Shown piece after piece: positions 23,361-36,318 of a stretch of 64,000 nucleotides of DNA. The notes beneath the pieces were generated by a model that was given only the letters and a program-made list of their open reading frames with translations, was not told the origin of the DNA and searched no databases. Each line of letters begins with the position of its first letter. Position 1 is the stretch's first letter. Origin of the DNA: Rhytidiadelphus loreus (taxonomy: Eukaryota > Streptophyta > Bryopsida > Hypnales > Hylocomiaceae); assembly GCA_947034895.1 (NCBI GenBank), contig OX344765.1, positions 4,035,001-4,099,000 of the forward strand, in the 5' to 3' direction. A program made the position numbers and the translations under genes.

Positions 23361-26300
23361 CTGTGTAATCCTATTGTGGTACAGTGTTGGTGAAACTTGA
23401 TCCTGCCCAAGGGTTTGGTGAGTGCATCAGCCGGCTGCAAATTCGTATGAATATACTGAATCTTTATTTCTCCCCGTATCACGCGTTCTCTGATAAAGTG
23501 GTAGTGAATCTCAATGTGCTTCGTCCGAGCATGGAACACGAGATTATGGGAAATCTTGATTGCTCCCTGGTTATCGCAATGAATGGTAATACTTGGATTT
23601 GGGTACTTGCGATCTGGTGGTTGTTGCAGTTCTTGTAACAGCCGGTGAAGCCAAACAGCTTCTTGTGCTCCGTCACTCAATGCCCGATACTCTGATTCCG
23701 TAGATGAATAGGAAACCGTGAGTTGCCGTTTACTTTGTCAGGTAATGGAAGCTCCAGCGAGGGTGAAAATGTAAGCGCCCATGGAGCGGCGTGTGTCTTT
23801 GCGGGACCCCCAGTCGGCATCTGTGTATCCCGTGATGGCAGAGGGTGAGTCGGCCCTGTAGAGGAGGCCGTAGTCGGTGGTGCCGTGCAGGTACCGTAGA
23901 ACATGCTTGGCTGCTTCAAGATGTGCTGTTTGTGGGTTAGCCATGTAGGAACTGAGTCTGCTTACTGCATATGCAATGTCGGGTCGAGTGATGGTAAGGA
24001 ATATAAGTTTCCCTACGAGTCGACAGTACTGATGTCTGTCGGTGGGCGGAGAATTCATATCTGTGGTTAGGAAGTGGCCTTCGGGGAATGGGGTGGATGT
24101 AGGTTTGCTGTTGACCATGCCGAATTCTCGCATAATCGAAGTGGTGTATTCCCGTTGATGAAGAAAGATGCCGAGGAGGGCGGACTCGAAGGTGATGCCG
24201 AGATACTTCTTTATCAGGCCCAGATCTGTGACGTCAAATTCATTGTGTAGAAACGCTTTGATCCAGTTGATGAATTTATCAGAGCTGCCGGTGATGAATA
24301 GATCATCGACGTAGAGCAAGATGATCAGTGTTTCACCATCCTGATGGAGAAATTACATATTTGGGTCAGATGCGCTCTTTTGTAGTCCTATGCGGAGGAG
24401 AGCTGCATTTATCCTGTCGTACCAAGCACGTGGACTTTGTTTCAATCCATATAAGGATTTGTGAAGCCGGCAGGTGTTCTTGTCTTGGGACTTGAAATCC
24501 GGGAGGCTGCCGCATGAATACTCGTTCTTTTAGGAGTCCATGTAAGAAGGCAGTGCGGACATCCATGTGGTGGATGGTCCAGCGTTTGGTGGCTGCCAGT
24601 GCGATTACGGTACGTAGAGTTGCCCATTTGATTACTGGAGCAAAGGTTTCGTCAAAATCAATCCCTGCGCGTTGCTCGAATCCCCGGGCAACGAGGCGTG
24701 CTTTCTTGATCGGTGGTTGCCCGTCAACACCAGGCTTAATCTTGAAGATCCATTTGCAGGTGATCGCCTTTTGGTTCGGTGGAAGGGGTTCAAGGACCTA
24801 TGTCTGGTTGTCCCAGATGGACTGCATTTCGGATTCCATGGCGCGTCGCCATTCGGGATCTGTAGATGCTTGTTTGAGGCTGATGTTGGCTTGATCGGGT
24901 TTGATTGGAGTGAAGTTTGCAAGTGTGGATGTCATCAGGCAGACGTTGAAGTCATCGGTTGAGAGGCAGAGATCGTAGCCCTCGAGTTTGATGTTCTGCC
25001 GGCGAGGTCACTGCGATTGTCGGGGTGGAATCGAGGTTGGCGGTGTTGGTGCAGTGGAAGCTGGTGCAGCCGGGGAGGGTGGAGCTGATTCGTCGAGGAC
25101 TGGGATGTTGGGGGCGGAAGAAGCGTCAACTGGTCCGGGGAGAATTGGAGATGGAGCGTTGGATTGTGTAGGAGAAGTGGTGCAGGGGTTCTCTTGCGGA
25201 GGAAGATGAGTGATTGGGTCGTTAGGAGGGACCGGGTGGGGTTGAGACAGGGAATTGGGTGTAGTAATGCGGTCAAAGGAGTGTGTTCCTGATAGAGGCT
25301 CGGTGGTCTCGGCGGAGGGTAGGTTGTAGTTTTCTTCGTCGAATCGGACATTACGACTGATCAGAATCCGGCGGGTGGTTGGGTGATAACACCTGTAAGC
25401 TTTACTTTGCTCGTCATATCCGACGAGTATGGTGGCGATCGCTTTGGGGTTGAATTTAGTGCGTTTTGAATCTGGGATGTGGCAGAAGGCTCTGCAGCCA
25501 AGGACTCGGAGGTGACCAAGATGTGGTCTGATACCTGTAAAAGCTTCTTCTGGAGTTTGTAACATGAGAGCCTTCGTAGGACATCTATTCTGTATGTAAT
25601 TGATAGCTCTAGCAATTTCTTCCCACAGGGCTTTGGGTATGTTGGTGCCGGTGACGACACTATGGATTCCTTCAAGGAGCGTCATGTTCTTGCGTTCGGC
25701 GACTCCGTTCTGGTGGGGGGAATATCCGGCGGTGAGCTGTCGTGAAATGCCATGAGAGGTAAGGTAGGTGGAGAAGGCGGTGGAGAGGTATTCTCCACCT
25801 CTGTCGCTGCGGAGGGTAGCTATGCGGGAGGTAGGATTTTCAACCAAGGTTTTGAATTGCTTGAAGTAGTCAAGGGTTTGGGATTTGTTAGATAGGAAGT
25901 AAATCCATGTTTTTTCTAGAGAAATCATCTATGAATGTGAGTATGTATCTGTTTCCATTCCGAGAAGTGACAGGTAGGGGTCCACATAAGTCGTTGTGAA
26001 CAAGCTGTAGTTTCCGGGTAATGGGTGTCCGTCTGTGTTTAGGAACACGGTCGCGTGGCAATTTACCAATCATGCATGAAGAGCAGACGTGTTTGGTAAA
26101 CGAGATTGCTAGGAGTCCAGCTACGATTTGTTTCGAAGTCATGTGGTACAGGCTTTGGAAGTTGATATGTCCAATCCGTCGATGCCACAGTTGAATGTGA
26201 GCTGGGGTGGGGTGTCGAGGTTGCTGGCAGGTCGCAGGTGTGGAGACAGATAAGGATCTTGTTGAGGAGCAAGGAGGACGGGATTGGTCCGAGAGTTGTA

Positions 26301-27825
26301 CTACAGCATGTAGGGTGTTGGGAATAGTTGGAGGAGTGACCACCCTGTATAGGTTGTTTTTGGGGTCACGAATTCCATGCAGAAAGATATGAGCAGTGTT
26401 TGTGTTGTCATATATGGTGCAGGTTTTGGATTCGAACAGAACTTTGTACCCTACGTCTGTGAGTTTGTCAATTGAGAATAAATTTGTACTAACACCTGGC
26501 ATGTATAAAACGGGAAATATGTCCTTTATTGCGCCAGAGGCATCGGTGTGGAATACATTTCCTTGTCCAGCCACAAGCATGACTTGCCCGCCAGCGGCTC
26601 GGATGAAGGGAATCGGGGAGGGAGCTACGTGATCTAGGAGTCTAAGGTTGCTGGTGACATGGGAGGATGCTCCAGAATCCAAGAACCAGTCGTCCTCGGT
26701 GACTGTTGATATAATGCATGCGTTGATTCGTTCCTCGTTTGTTGTGTCATCTGGAAAAGCCTCGAAGCAGGCTTGTTCAGGTGTCGTTGTAGGATCCAGA
26801 TCGCCAGTCTAATCCTCGTCTTCATATTCTTCGATTTCTGCTAGGTTGATCTACTTATGAACGCGTGGTTTGGGTAATTTCTGCAGCTGCAGCTGCATCG
26901 CCGTGATGCGATCCTCCAACGTGACCCGCGCACAGTCACGAGCTAAGTGCCCGGGCTTCCCGCATCGGTGGCAATGGATGATCGGAGGAGATGTTAAGGC
27001 GTTTCGCTGTTGATTGTTTGTTGCAGAGGCGTTGGAGTTGCGATCGTTGGAAGGTGATCCGCAACCTCGGTTGGATCGACCACGCATAGGAGTGTCGCGA
27101 GAGGAGACACGAGTGTGACGGGTCAAGTTCAGGGATTCCTCGGTGTCGCGTTGTTTGTCCAGAGTCCGACTCATCTCTTCCTGTAGGAGGAGTCCTTCGA
27201 GTTCGGGGAATGATGGAGGGCGTTCCCGGCCCTTCTGAATTTGTTTGAATGTAGCCCAACTTTTGGGTAAACTATTTAGCGTCAGATCCACTAGATCTTC
27301 ATCTAAGGTTTGTATCCCTAGGTTAGCAAACTGTGTTACCAAGACATTGATCTATTGAAGGTGATCTCCTATTTGTTTTCCTTCTAATAGTCTAAGAGAG
27401 TAGAACTGCTCTTTTAACGCTAGGCGCTGGGAGGAGCTTCTGATATCGCACATGCTTTTCAATCGCTCCCAAATGGCTTCGGGATCAGTCAAGTGAATGA
27501 CACTGAGTATGATCGAGTCTCTTACCGTAGATATTATGAGTCTACCGACTCGGTAACGCAGTTCCGCTTCGCGTTCGTTGGTTGCTGCAGGTATCGCTGG
27601 CGCTCCCTCTCCCGTTTCTCGTCCAAGTGAACTAATCGCATCGCTTGATGTACTGGTGGCGGCGTTGGTGGAGCCGCTGATGACTGATCAGTCACCTACA
27701 GATTCGACGTATCTCCACAGTCCTTCCTGCATCAGCATCAACTTGACTTTGTAGCTCCATATCAGATAGTTCGTGGGCCCAGCTAGCTTCATCGACTCAG
27801 GTACATCTCGAATGTTTGGATCCAT
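23361..27825 (-). pseudogene. Copia gag-pol polyprotein, disrupted
   Basis: Gag begins at ATG 27825 and includes the zinc knuckle CHRCGKPGHLARDCA (near 26930-26980). Protease has DSGAS in WFLDSGASSHVTSN (about 26690-26660). Integrase shows the HHCC region (LWHRRIGHINFQSLYHM ... CSSCMIGK), an Asp in HNDLCGP, DRGGEY and the HQNGVAERKN block. Reverse transcriptase shows FLHG, YGLKQSPRAWY and YVDD (near 24310). RNase H ends with EYRALSDGAQEAVWL and the HARTKHIEIHYHFIRE block. Stops lie at 27690-27688, 27354-27352, 26853-26851, 26811-26809, 24800-24798 and 23740-23738. A one-base shift lies in the A-run near 25910, and another shift lies in RT near 24480-24510. Confidence 0.9.
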
Positions 27826-27954
27826 TGTTATCCTGCGTCTGATCTATAGCGGTTGTGCCGGCTATTCTAGAAGGTGTCTTAGTTGCCAAATGAGAATACT
27901 AATCGCGAGAGTCTGTAGTGTGTAAGTGTCTAAGACTACTTGACTTTCCTAACT

Positions 27955-27968
27955 CCGCTCTGATACCA
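27955..27968 (-). other. Primer-binding site for initiator tRNA-Met
   Basis: The minus strand reads TGGTATCAGAGCGG directly after the LTR end CA. TGGTATCAGAGC is the usual complement of the plant initiator tRNA-Met 3' end and is where minus-strand DNA synthesis is primed. It fixes the direction of the element and the inner edge of the 5' LTR. Confidence 0.9.
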
Positions 27969-28170
27969 TGTTGATATAAAGAAACATGTATACAGTAAAT
28001 GTAATCTGTAAAGCACCTCACAAGTTAGAGAGTGAGTGCTTAGCAAGGACTAATATATATACAGTGTGGTTGTAGGTTTTAACCTAGGTTCATCCTATGG
28101 ATGAACGATTGGGTGACTCACAGAGAGTCGTCCCGATTACGTAACCCTAATCAAGGAGTTTATGCTAACA
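27969..28170 (-). repeat. 5' LTR of the copia element (about 202 bp)
   Basis: On the minus strand it begins TGTTAGCATAAAC and ends TATCAACA, giving the TG...CA termini with a short TGTT/AACA inverted match. It contains a TATATATAT stretch near 28050 that could serve as the LTR TATA box. The inner edge is secure because the primer-binding site follows directly. The outer edge is the best TG choice; TG near 28182 is an alternative. No partner LTR was found. Confidence 0.75.
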
Positions 28171-29793
28171 GATCCCTGACATCAACTCACGGTCGGGTTG
28201 CCAAGTATCGAAGCCGCACACTTCCACAAGTCTAAGTGCGTTTGTCACAGCTCATCTTTGAATTTTTTTTGGTAGGAGCTTATGCTTTGTAGATCACTAT
28301 TGTGCGAGTATGAGTACAGCTCCAAGCCTCCCAAACAACATTTGTACTGTAGTTTGAATTGGGATGGATAATTTCTCGTAAGGATTGAGATATGCACACC
28401 AAACCATGGCCCCCCATAGTTTTCACTTTTCTTGTTGCATTCCTTGCCTCAAGTGAATACAAATTTTTCTTTTGAAATTGTTAGTGACTGTGTTTAGTGC
28501 ATCTGAGTCTTCTCAAGCATGTTGTCTGTGAAATTCATGTCTATGGGTGTGAACCTTTCCACCAAGAATTTGCATTTCTAATGGCCTTGTATACGATGAC
28601 GCTGTTGTCCGGAGCCACAACCCATTTGTAATTGAAGACAAAACTCCCTAATGGACGTTGACACTCATTGATGGATAAGTCACAACTCCGCGGATCCGAC
28701 CACACTTCCAAATGTGCAACCAAGGCACGTACTCCGATCAACGGCAAATTTGGTCACAAAGTGCTCCCATTGTTCAACTGTAATAATCTTCAGAAAATAT
28801 GTTAGCGACGTTGTCCATTTTGGGACAGTGAGGGATAACCTCTAGTAACCCAAGGCCTTTTTTTCATCAAAAAACACTCAAAACTATCATTTCTATTGCA
28901 AAGAGCAAAAACAAATTTAATTTCTTTGGGTCATTATATCTTGCACTAGACTATTGTAAGGATATGTGGAAGAAATTCCAAAAACTTTGCCTGTCTAAAT
29001 TGTAGGGGTTTTGCATTTGAAGTGAAGAAAACAAATTTTTTTTGCTCGTTAAATAATAAGACTTTGAATCTTCTCAACTTCAAATTCTTTGTACTATTGA
29101 CTTTGAATTTCTAATTTTTTATGTTGAAGGATTGAGTTGAGAATTGGGGAACAAAAATTATAAAAAAAAACATTTGATTTTCATTCTTGAAAAAATTGTT
29201 AAATAGAAGTAGATATGATATAGAAGGAAAAACTAAATTGTTAATAGTATTCTCTTATGATGTTTCAATGATTGCCTTTAAACAAAAAGTTCAAACACTT
29301 TCACATCACTAATCCAAATAAGATGAATAAAAGCTTCACATGTAGATAGAAATATAATCTTTGAGAAAATATGTTAAATATTAAAATTCAATTTTTTGTG
29401 TTTTTTTTTATGATGCCTAACAAATGACTTTTAAAACTTAATTTTTTGCTAAGTGGCATAGTTTTTGCTACTACATAGTCAGACACCAATTGATATCAAA
29501 ATTATATTCCTAGAAAGCTAATGTGATTTCCTATCTTCAATAAAAGTTTTAAGAAATTATGTCAAAAATTGAGGTCACACAAACCTAGTACCCGAAATCC
29601 CAAAAATCCCTCAAGGGGACTCTGGAACTTTAAGGGTGGATTAACATATTGAAGGCCACTTTGGTGGTTTCCAATGTACATCACAAGTGAGCCAATAGTA
29701 CTTTGGTGGTTTCCAATGTGTTTTTTGAGTAAGATCCTACTCAAACTTCCTCGCATCTAGTTTTGTCAATGCAAAGCCAAGTCCTCTTTGGTC
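28171..29793. other. Intergenic, no gene supported
   Basis: Short minus-strand frames at 28280-28747 lie in a less AT-rich patch but match nothing I recognise; they could be remnants of another retroelement. The rest is AT-rich and empty. Confidence 0.45.
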
Positions 29794-30206
29794 TAAGGTA
29801 ATATGCTCCAAAAGTGCCCATCTTCTTCAAATGGATCCTATTTTTAGGTGGAGAATGGAGATGGGATAATTCTTAAATGGACCATTTTAGCAATTGAATG
29901 TATTGAGGAAAAATTATTTTTCTATTGCAAGAGCCAATCGTTGTCTTTGATTTCTTCACATTTCTTTACAAGTTGCAAGTGGACAGATTTTGGGAGACTA
30001 ATGGTCACAAATAGGTGCATACATCCCAAATTTTTGAAGATTTATAAATAATTAAAAAATGCTTGAAAAAATACAAAACCACTTGTGTTAGGTTCCACAT
30101 CTATTTTTCTTTCTTTGAAAAATGATAAGAAAATAATTCTGGCCACGGAAGCTAAAAAAAAGGTGGACCAGCACTTGAATGGTCGCTTTTAGAGCATACT
30201 ACCTTA
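29794..30206. mobile_element. MITE-like element with TAAGGTA ends, 413 bp
   Basis: The left end TAAGGTAATATGCTCCAAAA pairs imperfectly with the right end, whose other strand reads TAAGGTAGTATGCTCTAAAA. The pairing covers roughly 20 bp with three mismatches. Non-coding inside. The TAAGGT terminus is shared with the other MITE-like families in this window. Confidence 0.7.
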
Positions 30207-30409
30207 CAGCTAATAAATTGCATTTTGGAAGTGCAGTTGCACGTGTCAAGATTGTTTGCTCAGTGAGTTGAAAAAAAAGCTTGATGAATCATCCAAGTGA
30301 ACCTGTTCTTGTTGGGGATTTTCCCAGGTTTGAATGTTTTAAGTTATAACATAGTCAAAAGATTTTTCCATTCAAGTGTTGATGCCAAACTAAGCTATGT
30401 AAGCTTAAT

Positions 30410-30668
30410 TAAGGTGGGTACACCTAAAAGCGTCACTTACTGGCACTGTGTATAGTTACTGTTGTTAGGCTGATTAGATTTTGATTTAGTTGCGTGGGCA
30501 AGAACAAGCACATTCCAACGCACCAAAAAACATAAGATTTGAATATTGTATGCAAAAGTTATTAGCAGTCAAAGTCAGTTTCTGAAAGCGCCATCTAAAC
30601 CTGTGAAGATGACTGATTTTGAAAATGTATACTTGTTCTAGATGGCACTTTTAAGTCAGGTGCCTGGC
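30410..30668. mobile_element. MITE-like element, family D, copy 3
   Basis: It begins TAAGGTGGGTACACCTAAAA and aligns along its length with 17272-17547, including ATATTGTATGCAAAAGTTAT, GTCAAAGTCAGTTTCTGAAA and the GATGGCACTTTTAAGTCAGG block. The right terminus is not clear and may have been lost. Confidence 0.6.
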
Positions 30669-30963
30669 TTTGCAACGAAATCCCCTTTCATTTGTTTCAA
30701 ATATTTTTTTAAACTTGTGGCTCACAAGGATTGTTGTCAGAGATGCTTCTAAATCATACCTCATGGATGCCATACTTATTATGGTACAAATGTGTCCACA
30801 GTCTAGGACTGCTCATGGTTGGAACTTAACAGGTCCAAACTTCTACAATCCATATCATATTCATACAATATAAAAAACAATGCTTGTTTTCTGTACCTTG
30901 GTAGGCAATCCTTTTTGCAAAATGGTGACAGAATCCACGGCATTTTTTCAAAATCCATTCAAA

Positions 30964-31314
30964 TAAGGTGAAGGCACCCAAAACCGTCAATATAAGCAAT
31001 TCAGCATAGTTGGAGACATCTTTTCCTTAAAATGATAATTTAGAAGTATTAGCAAGTGAAAATCATGAATATTACAAAAAAAATAGATTTTTTGGATGTG
31101 GTATGTAATTTTTATGATTTTTCAAAGTGCCGGCTCCCTAAACCACTGAAATTGTCATATAGGTGGACCCTAAACTAAAATCTGCAAAAATCAGTAGTTA
31201 GCAAATTAGAAGTAAGCATTTGAAGTACACATTAGCTAAAGTCTAGGAACACAATAAGAGGTAGTCTAGGGTACAAGAATAGGTACAGGGACGCTTTTGG
31301 GTGCCTTCACCTTA
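30964..31314. mobile_element. MITE-like element, family C, copy 1, 351 bp
   Basis: The left end TAAGGTGAAGGCACCCAAAA and the right end TTTTGGGTGCCTTCACCTTA are perfect inverted repeats over at least 20 bp, and the match extends to a CGTC/GACG pair two bases further in. TA at both outer edges would fit a TA target site. A second copy is at 55750-56376 inside an intron of the P450 gene. Non-coding. Confidence 0.85.
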
Positions 31315-33198
31315 ATGGACTTCACTCCAAAGAACTCAAAGTCCCTTGAATTGGTCCCTTCCTCATCATTCTTGTCATTCATATGAAAAATCTCAATTTC
31401 CAATAGTGTATAACTTATGTATCAAGTCATGTGCATTAATGAGATCAATGAAAAGTAATACAATATCTTGAATGTACACCACTAATATAATTTTGCCTAC
31501 AATGAGCTTGCTCCCATTTGGCCTACAATGGGTTCACTTACTTTATAGTAGAAGGCTCATGAATTGACCATCTAAGGAGAAATACATAGTTGTTGATGAA
31601 ATTGCATGTTGGAACATTTTATTTTTTTAAGTAGACAAAAAAAAAGGAAAACAATTGAATGACAAATTTTCCCATAATTTTTTGACGTTGATTGAATTAA
31701 ATATGATTTTTTGAAGAGAAAGGGATGTAGGTTGCTATAGGTGTGCATAGATTCGAGCAATAATCAATTCAAATGAGCCTTTAAATACAACAAGATAACT
31801 TACATAGGATTGTTTTCCCTTTCCAACTTCACTTATTTCTTGGGCTTTTAATTTTTAGAGCTTTTAGTCACTATATTCTATGAATGAAGTTTGTTCACAT
31901 CATACTAATAAAGATTGGAAAAGTTGTAATGGATTCCCTTACTTTCAATTTCAAAGTGGGAATCTTAACATTTCTAAAAATAGATTAATTGGTTTTATTG
32001 ATTGATTATATTGATATCTACTTGAAAACATTTAAACCATTCTATTCAAAATAATGAGATAAAAGTAATGAAGAGTTTTATTTTATGAGTAGGAAATACA
32101 TTTAAAGTCATTTTTTGAGCTCAATTTTAAAAATAAAAGCATCGGATATATTGTTCCCTAGAATATTTTTGCCATTGGGACTTACAATTCTTAATTTCTT
32201 GTCAAAGTAATTAGAGATTTAGTTTTTTTCCATCATGTATTACCTTCCACCTTATGGATTTTTTGGAGATGAATATAAAAAAATATTGGTTAAATTTAAT
32301 TATTTTTAATTTCTTTGCAATCTATTTTCCAATATCTTCAATAAAATACACAAGGTACACATGTTTCTAATTTTTTTTGGAAAGAGACAAAAACTTTGCC
32401 TTTGGAAATGGCCATAAAAACTTTAAGTTTTTCAAGTTTTAGTACATTGACCTTGCTATCATTGGGGTACCTTCCATAATTATAGGATATTTATATTACA
32501 GGAGTCTATATTATAGAAATCTATGTTGTAGGTACCTATGTTATAAGCACCATCTATGGTTATAGGGCACTTATATTATAAGTATGTATGTTCTAAACAT
32601 TTTCAATAGTTGTAAAATACCTATTTACATCTAAGATCAGATAGTTTTAGTCTAAATTCTTTTAAGGATATGCTTGAACAAGCTAACTAAAAAAATCCTA
32701 CAATTGAATTTATGAAAAAAACCCATTATAGACAAAAAGTTCAGCCTTACTTTGGGTACAAGAATTTTGAATATAAAAAATTTGTAGTAAAAATTTAGGG
32801 GTCTTAAATGATACAAAAAAAAATATTGATTTTGTATTTCCTACACTACTATCGGAGTTTGATATCTTAAAAAAGGTCCCCTCCATGCCTCCAATGACAT
32901 AACATTACTGAGATTCTTAAAACGCTCCAATAACCACCACATCTTTGAAAAAAAGGTACCTTTTAAAGTTCCAATTGGGCTAGAAATTACTGAAAATCAA
33001 GAGGAGATTGGCTCCTTTTTGCAGCACTTTTACTAGAGACTCGAGACCAAAGGGCCCCCTCCAGTGAGCTTCAATCATGTGGGGCCCTCCCTCCCGTGGC
33101 AGGTCACCCACTCACCCGGCTCCAAGCCCGGAGCTCCCGACCAGGTTCCCTACCACGTTCCCGAGACGCAGAAGATCTCATCCGTTGATACATCGATT
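31315..33198. other. AT-rich intergenic DNA with a minisatellite outlier
   Basis: No gene is seen. At 32466-32640 lies a short block of the same ATTATAGGTxxCTATGTTATA motif that forms the long minisatellite at 59990-60760 (GGTACCTTCCATAATTATAG, then CACCTATGTTATAAGCACC-like units). The rest is unstructured. Confidence 0.6.
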
Positions 33199-33452
33199 TT
33201 ATGATCGTGGGGCTTCCCGCGGGGCCCAATCACGGACACAGACCCTGCCACTGGGAGGCTTCCGTCTGGATAAGAGTCCCGAGGAGCCAGTTATATTGCT
33301 CCATTTCTTCCAGTCGCCCGGCACGGCCGGGTGACCCGGCCGGTGTGGGCCCCGGGCTGAACCGAGTGCCATAGAAAGGCGCGAGAACGCCACCCCCATT
33401 GTTGTGTTTGCAAAGTGTTCCCTGCAGCTTGATTGTTGAAGAAGTTGCAGCT
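33199..33452 (+). promoter_or_regulatory. Presumed PsbR promoter and 5' leader
   Basis: A sharp GC-rich block precedes the PsbR start. A GATAAG I-box, common in light-regulated plant genes, lies at 33269-33274. A TTATATTG stretch at about 33290 is the best TATA-like candidate. The leader is GC-rich to the ATG at 33453. The exact start of transcription cannot be read from the sequence. Confidence 0.45.
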
Positions 33453-34261
33453 ATGGCCGCTACCGCTGTGTCCTCTTTCCTGGCTACGCCTACTGTTGCC
33501 GTCTCCTCCGCTGTAGAGAGATCGTCGTTCGTTGGAGCCTCCGTCCAAGGCTTGCCCGCTTTGAGATCCACCAGGAGTGCGCGCCCCTTGACTGTCGTCG
33601 CCAGCGGCAAGAAGCTCAACGTCAAGGAGCCATGGGGTGAGTGCCTGCCCTTTTCTTTTCAGGAGCCTTAAAAACTCATGGATGAGCTAGGTGTGAGTCG
33701 TTCTGCGACTGCCGATCGTCGGTCTTCAAAATGTAGTCTGTCAGAAGCACGTTTTTGTTGTGTGGGAAGTGGCGATCTTAGCTGCGGATGGAGTGATGTA
33801 ATCTGAGACGGATTTTAGACTGCGAAATTGAACGTGTTTGCGGGTTGGCTTGCAGGTCCTTCCGGAAATATGGCGAAGAAGGGTGTTGACGCTAATGGCC
33901 GTGTTCTCAAGGTACGGAGTTGTTTCACTTTCATTCTCCGTGTAATTGTTGAGTTTGTATAGTATACCAGCAGTTGCATACTATCTGTTGTTTAATGAGT
34001 TGTTCATCGGTAGATGCTTTGTAAGTGTCGAGCTTACTCTGACGTGTGTTGTGGTGGCAGGGCAAGGGTGTCTACCAGTTCGTGAATAAGTACGGTGCCA
34101 ACGTCGATGGATACAGCCCGATCTACGCTGTGGACGAGTGGAGTAAGAGTGGTGACACTTATGCTGGGGGAACGCCTGCCCTCGCCATCTGGGCTCTTCT
34201 TTTGGGTGGACTCCTCGTCACTGGAGCTGTCCTCGTCTACAGCACTTCTGCCTTGGCTTAG
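33453..34261 (+). CDS. PsbR: Photosystem II 10 kDa polypeptide PsbR, three exons
   Basis: Predicted exons are 33453-33636, 33856-33911 and 34061-34261 (phases 1 and 0, GT-AG), giving 146 residues, close to the usual 140. PsbR is a nuclear-encoded thylakoid protein that helps stabilise the oxygen-evolving complex on the lumenal side of photosystem II. The first about 45 residues form a Ser/Ala/Val-rich chloroplast transit peptide starting MAATAVSSF. The mature part has the family's conserved run from [15 protein letters not shown] through the [18 protein letters not shown] block to a single C-terminal membrane helix ([20 protein letters not shown]). It is convergent with PsaL, 2.1 kb away. The ATG at 33453 gives the first Met of a plausible transit peptide. 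Confidence 0.95.
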
Positions 34262-34629
34262 AGAGCTTTGTTCTATCCTCGGTTGTACATTATGCCCGGA
34301 TTTGTCGATCTTCAAATGGAAAATTGTTCAGGACGATTATTACCTGGATTCTCTTAATTCAAAATTGTTCAGGATGATTTTTTACCTGGATTCTTTTAAT
34401 TCAAAGCTGTTCCGAACATCTGTGACCTGGATTTTTTCTCTCTTGTATTTGAGTTTGAAATGGGTTGAATCTCATGGGTGTTTTTTTATTTCTCTTGCAT
34501 TTTACTCTTGCTCGCTTTAATTAGACACTTGGACCGGATTAACAGCTGAATCAGAACTCTTGAGGCACCTCAAAAATGTTCAGTTCATGCACCATGCTGT
34601 CTTTTTGAAACCACATATGAAACCGCAGA
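34262..34629. other. PsbR 3' flank
   Basis: The region probably holds the 3' untranslated sequence. Three imperfect copies of a block reading TTCAAAATTGTTCAGGA then ACCTGGATTCT follow each other at about 34312-34430, a local tandem repeat of roughly 45-50 bp. No further gene. Confidence 0.55.
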
Positions 34630-35025
34630 TGACATGATGGCAATTGAAATTATTATTTTTTTGACAAAGTAAGAATTTGTTATGAATTTTTGAAATGTGC
34701 TGCTCATCATGGTCCAAAAGAGTCTCTACACTCATCAAACCCAACAAAAATTATATCCATTGTATCCATAATTATATCTTACTCACCTAAAGCAATCACA
34801 ATTTTCTCTAACATGGCCATCACATGAAGGCCTAAAAACCCCACTTCATGCATTGAAATATACTCCATTTAATTGAAGTTGAAAGTTCCTTACTGTAGTC
34901 ACTAATCACTCCATTATTATCACCTAAGACATTGATTGTGACCCAAATCTCATTTATTGAAAATAAACTGTGATGGGGTCATTCCCTGATGAGTCTTTTT
35001 AATCCTAATGCGCTGTTCTACCTTA
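34630..35025. mobile_element. MITE-like element, family A, copy 3, left end eroded
   Basis: It shares the T-run plus GACAAAGTAAGAATTTGTTA block, CATCATGGTCCAAAAGAGTC, CACCTAAGACATTGATTGTG and the right end GTTCTACCTTA with copy 1 (899-1371). The left terminal repeat is not recognisable. It sits in the short gap between the convergent photosystem genes. Confidence 0.65.
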
Positions 35026-36318
35026 ATACAAAGGAGAATGGTAAAACTCTGTTGCCAAGCCCAGAATCGAATAGGAAATCACTGAACTCGTATGCTATTG
35101 ACTGCATGTCGATTGTTGGAATATCCATGTAATCCAATTTGCTTTACCGTAGCTCTAAATATATGTCCTGGATCGGAAAAGAGTTCGAATCGAGGTTGTT
35201 GTGCAGGGCTCGGATCTAATGCTGTTAGTCGAGTGAGGTTGCAAAACCTAAGAATGTACATTCTTGGGCACATTCTGGCCGAAAAAGGTAGATTGGATGA
35301 AAGTTAGTTACCTCAGACGCAGAACTGCAGGACGGGAGGCGCTCCGTCGTGATGCCTGACGTGTGCTGAACATGATTTGTCTATGCAGCATGTGGATAGA
35401 TTCTGGATCGATATTCGATACTTGAGCAAATAGATAGTTTATCGTTTACTTCCTGCTCAGGCCGTGTTTACAAGCTCTGGGTGTTCATTGTAAGCTTAAA
35501 TGTCGTGTGCCATTTGTGATGAATGGTGACAACCAAGTATTTCACAAACAAAGCGCAGCTCGTGTCCGAGATGTGCCTTAGTCTCCATTCTCTGCTTTTT
35601 TGGTACATTTGAATAACTATATAGTCTCATTTGGTAACAGTTCCGTGTCCTGGATGGAATATGCGCGTGAGGATGCACTGACAGGTAAGGGCGATTCATT
35701 CACTTAGCATCATTATTTCCACAATTAAAAAAAAAATCTACTGTCGGATCTATTAGGAGATCATAGACTGGGCAACAACCGAAGTAGAAGTCGATTTAAC
35801 CAAAATTGAGTTGACTTCAGTTTAGGCATCATTACTGAAGGCATCGCCATTTACATTTCAAACCGTCATCATCGGTATCAAATTTCTTGAAATACGGCAT
35901 TTCGGTACAGATTTTACATCCCAATTCCACAGTTCAGTCTGCAATTGTAAACTGCCAAACAGCGTAACCTAGTACGATCATAACCGTGAACAAGCAATTG
36001 CCATCGCTATCCACATCTATTCGCAATGAACATACATCTCGACATACAACATAGTATCCCCGAAAGAGCATCACAAACAATTCATGTATTAAGTCATTGC
36101 AGGCTCACCCGTACACGAATTCAAACGAAAACTGCGAATGCAGATGAGAGATTGAAAATCACAGACATCAGGAAAAGGGTAGGACTATTCGAATACAATT
36201 GCAGAAGCCCATTCAAATGGTATAAACAAAGAAGCTTGTTGCAGTGCCTCCAAGGGAGCCCCAAACCAGATTACAATGGCGTATTGCATAATGCAAGACT
36301 ATCGACGAATCTCGGAAT
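35026..36318. other. Gap between PsbR and PsaL, no gene supported
   Basis: Frames at 35079-35307 and 35496-35699 lie in moderately GC-rich DNA but have no recognisable domain, and opposite-strand frames overlap them. The part nearest 36318 is probably the PsaL 3' untranslated region on the minus strand. Confidence 0.5.

Larger units (their letters stand above)
23361..28170 (-). mobile_element. Ty1/copia LTR retrotransposon, 3' end cut off by the CACTA element
   Basis: Read on the minus strand the element runs 5' LTR (28170-27969), primer-binding site, gag, protease, integrase, reverse transcriptase and RNase H, the normal copia order. The final codons (about 23362) are interrupted exactly where the CACTA end begins, and no 3' LTR is found in the window. 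The coding part carries at least six in-frame stops and at least two frameshifts, so this copy is dead. Several stops fit TGG-to-TGA/TAG changes, as expected from methylation-driven decay. Confidence 0.88.
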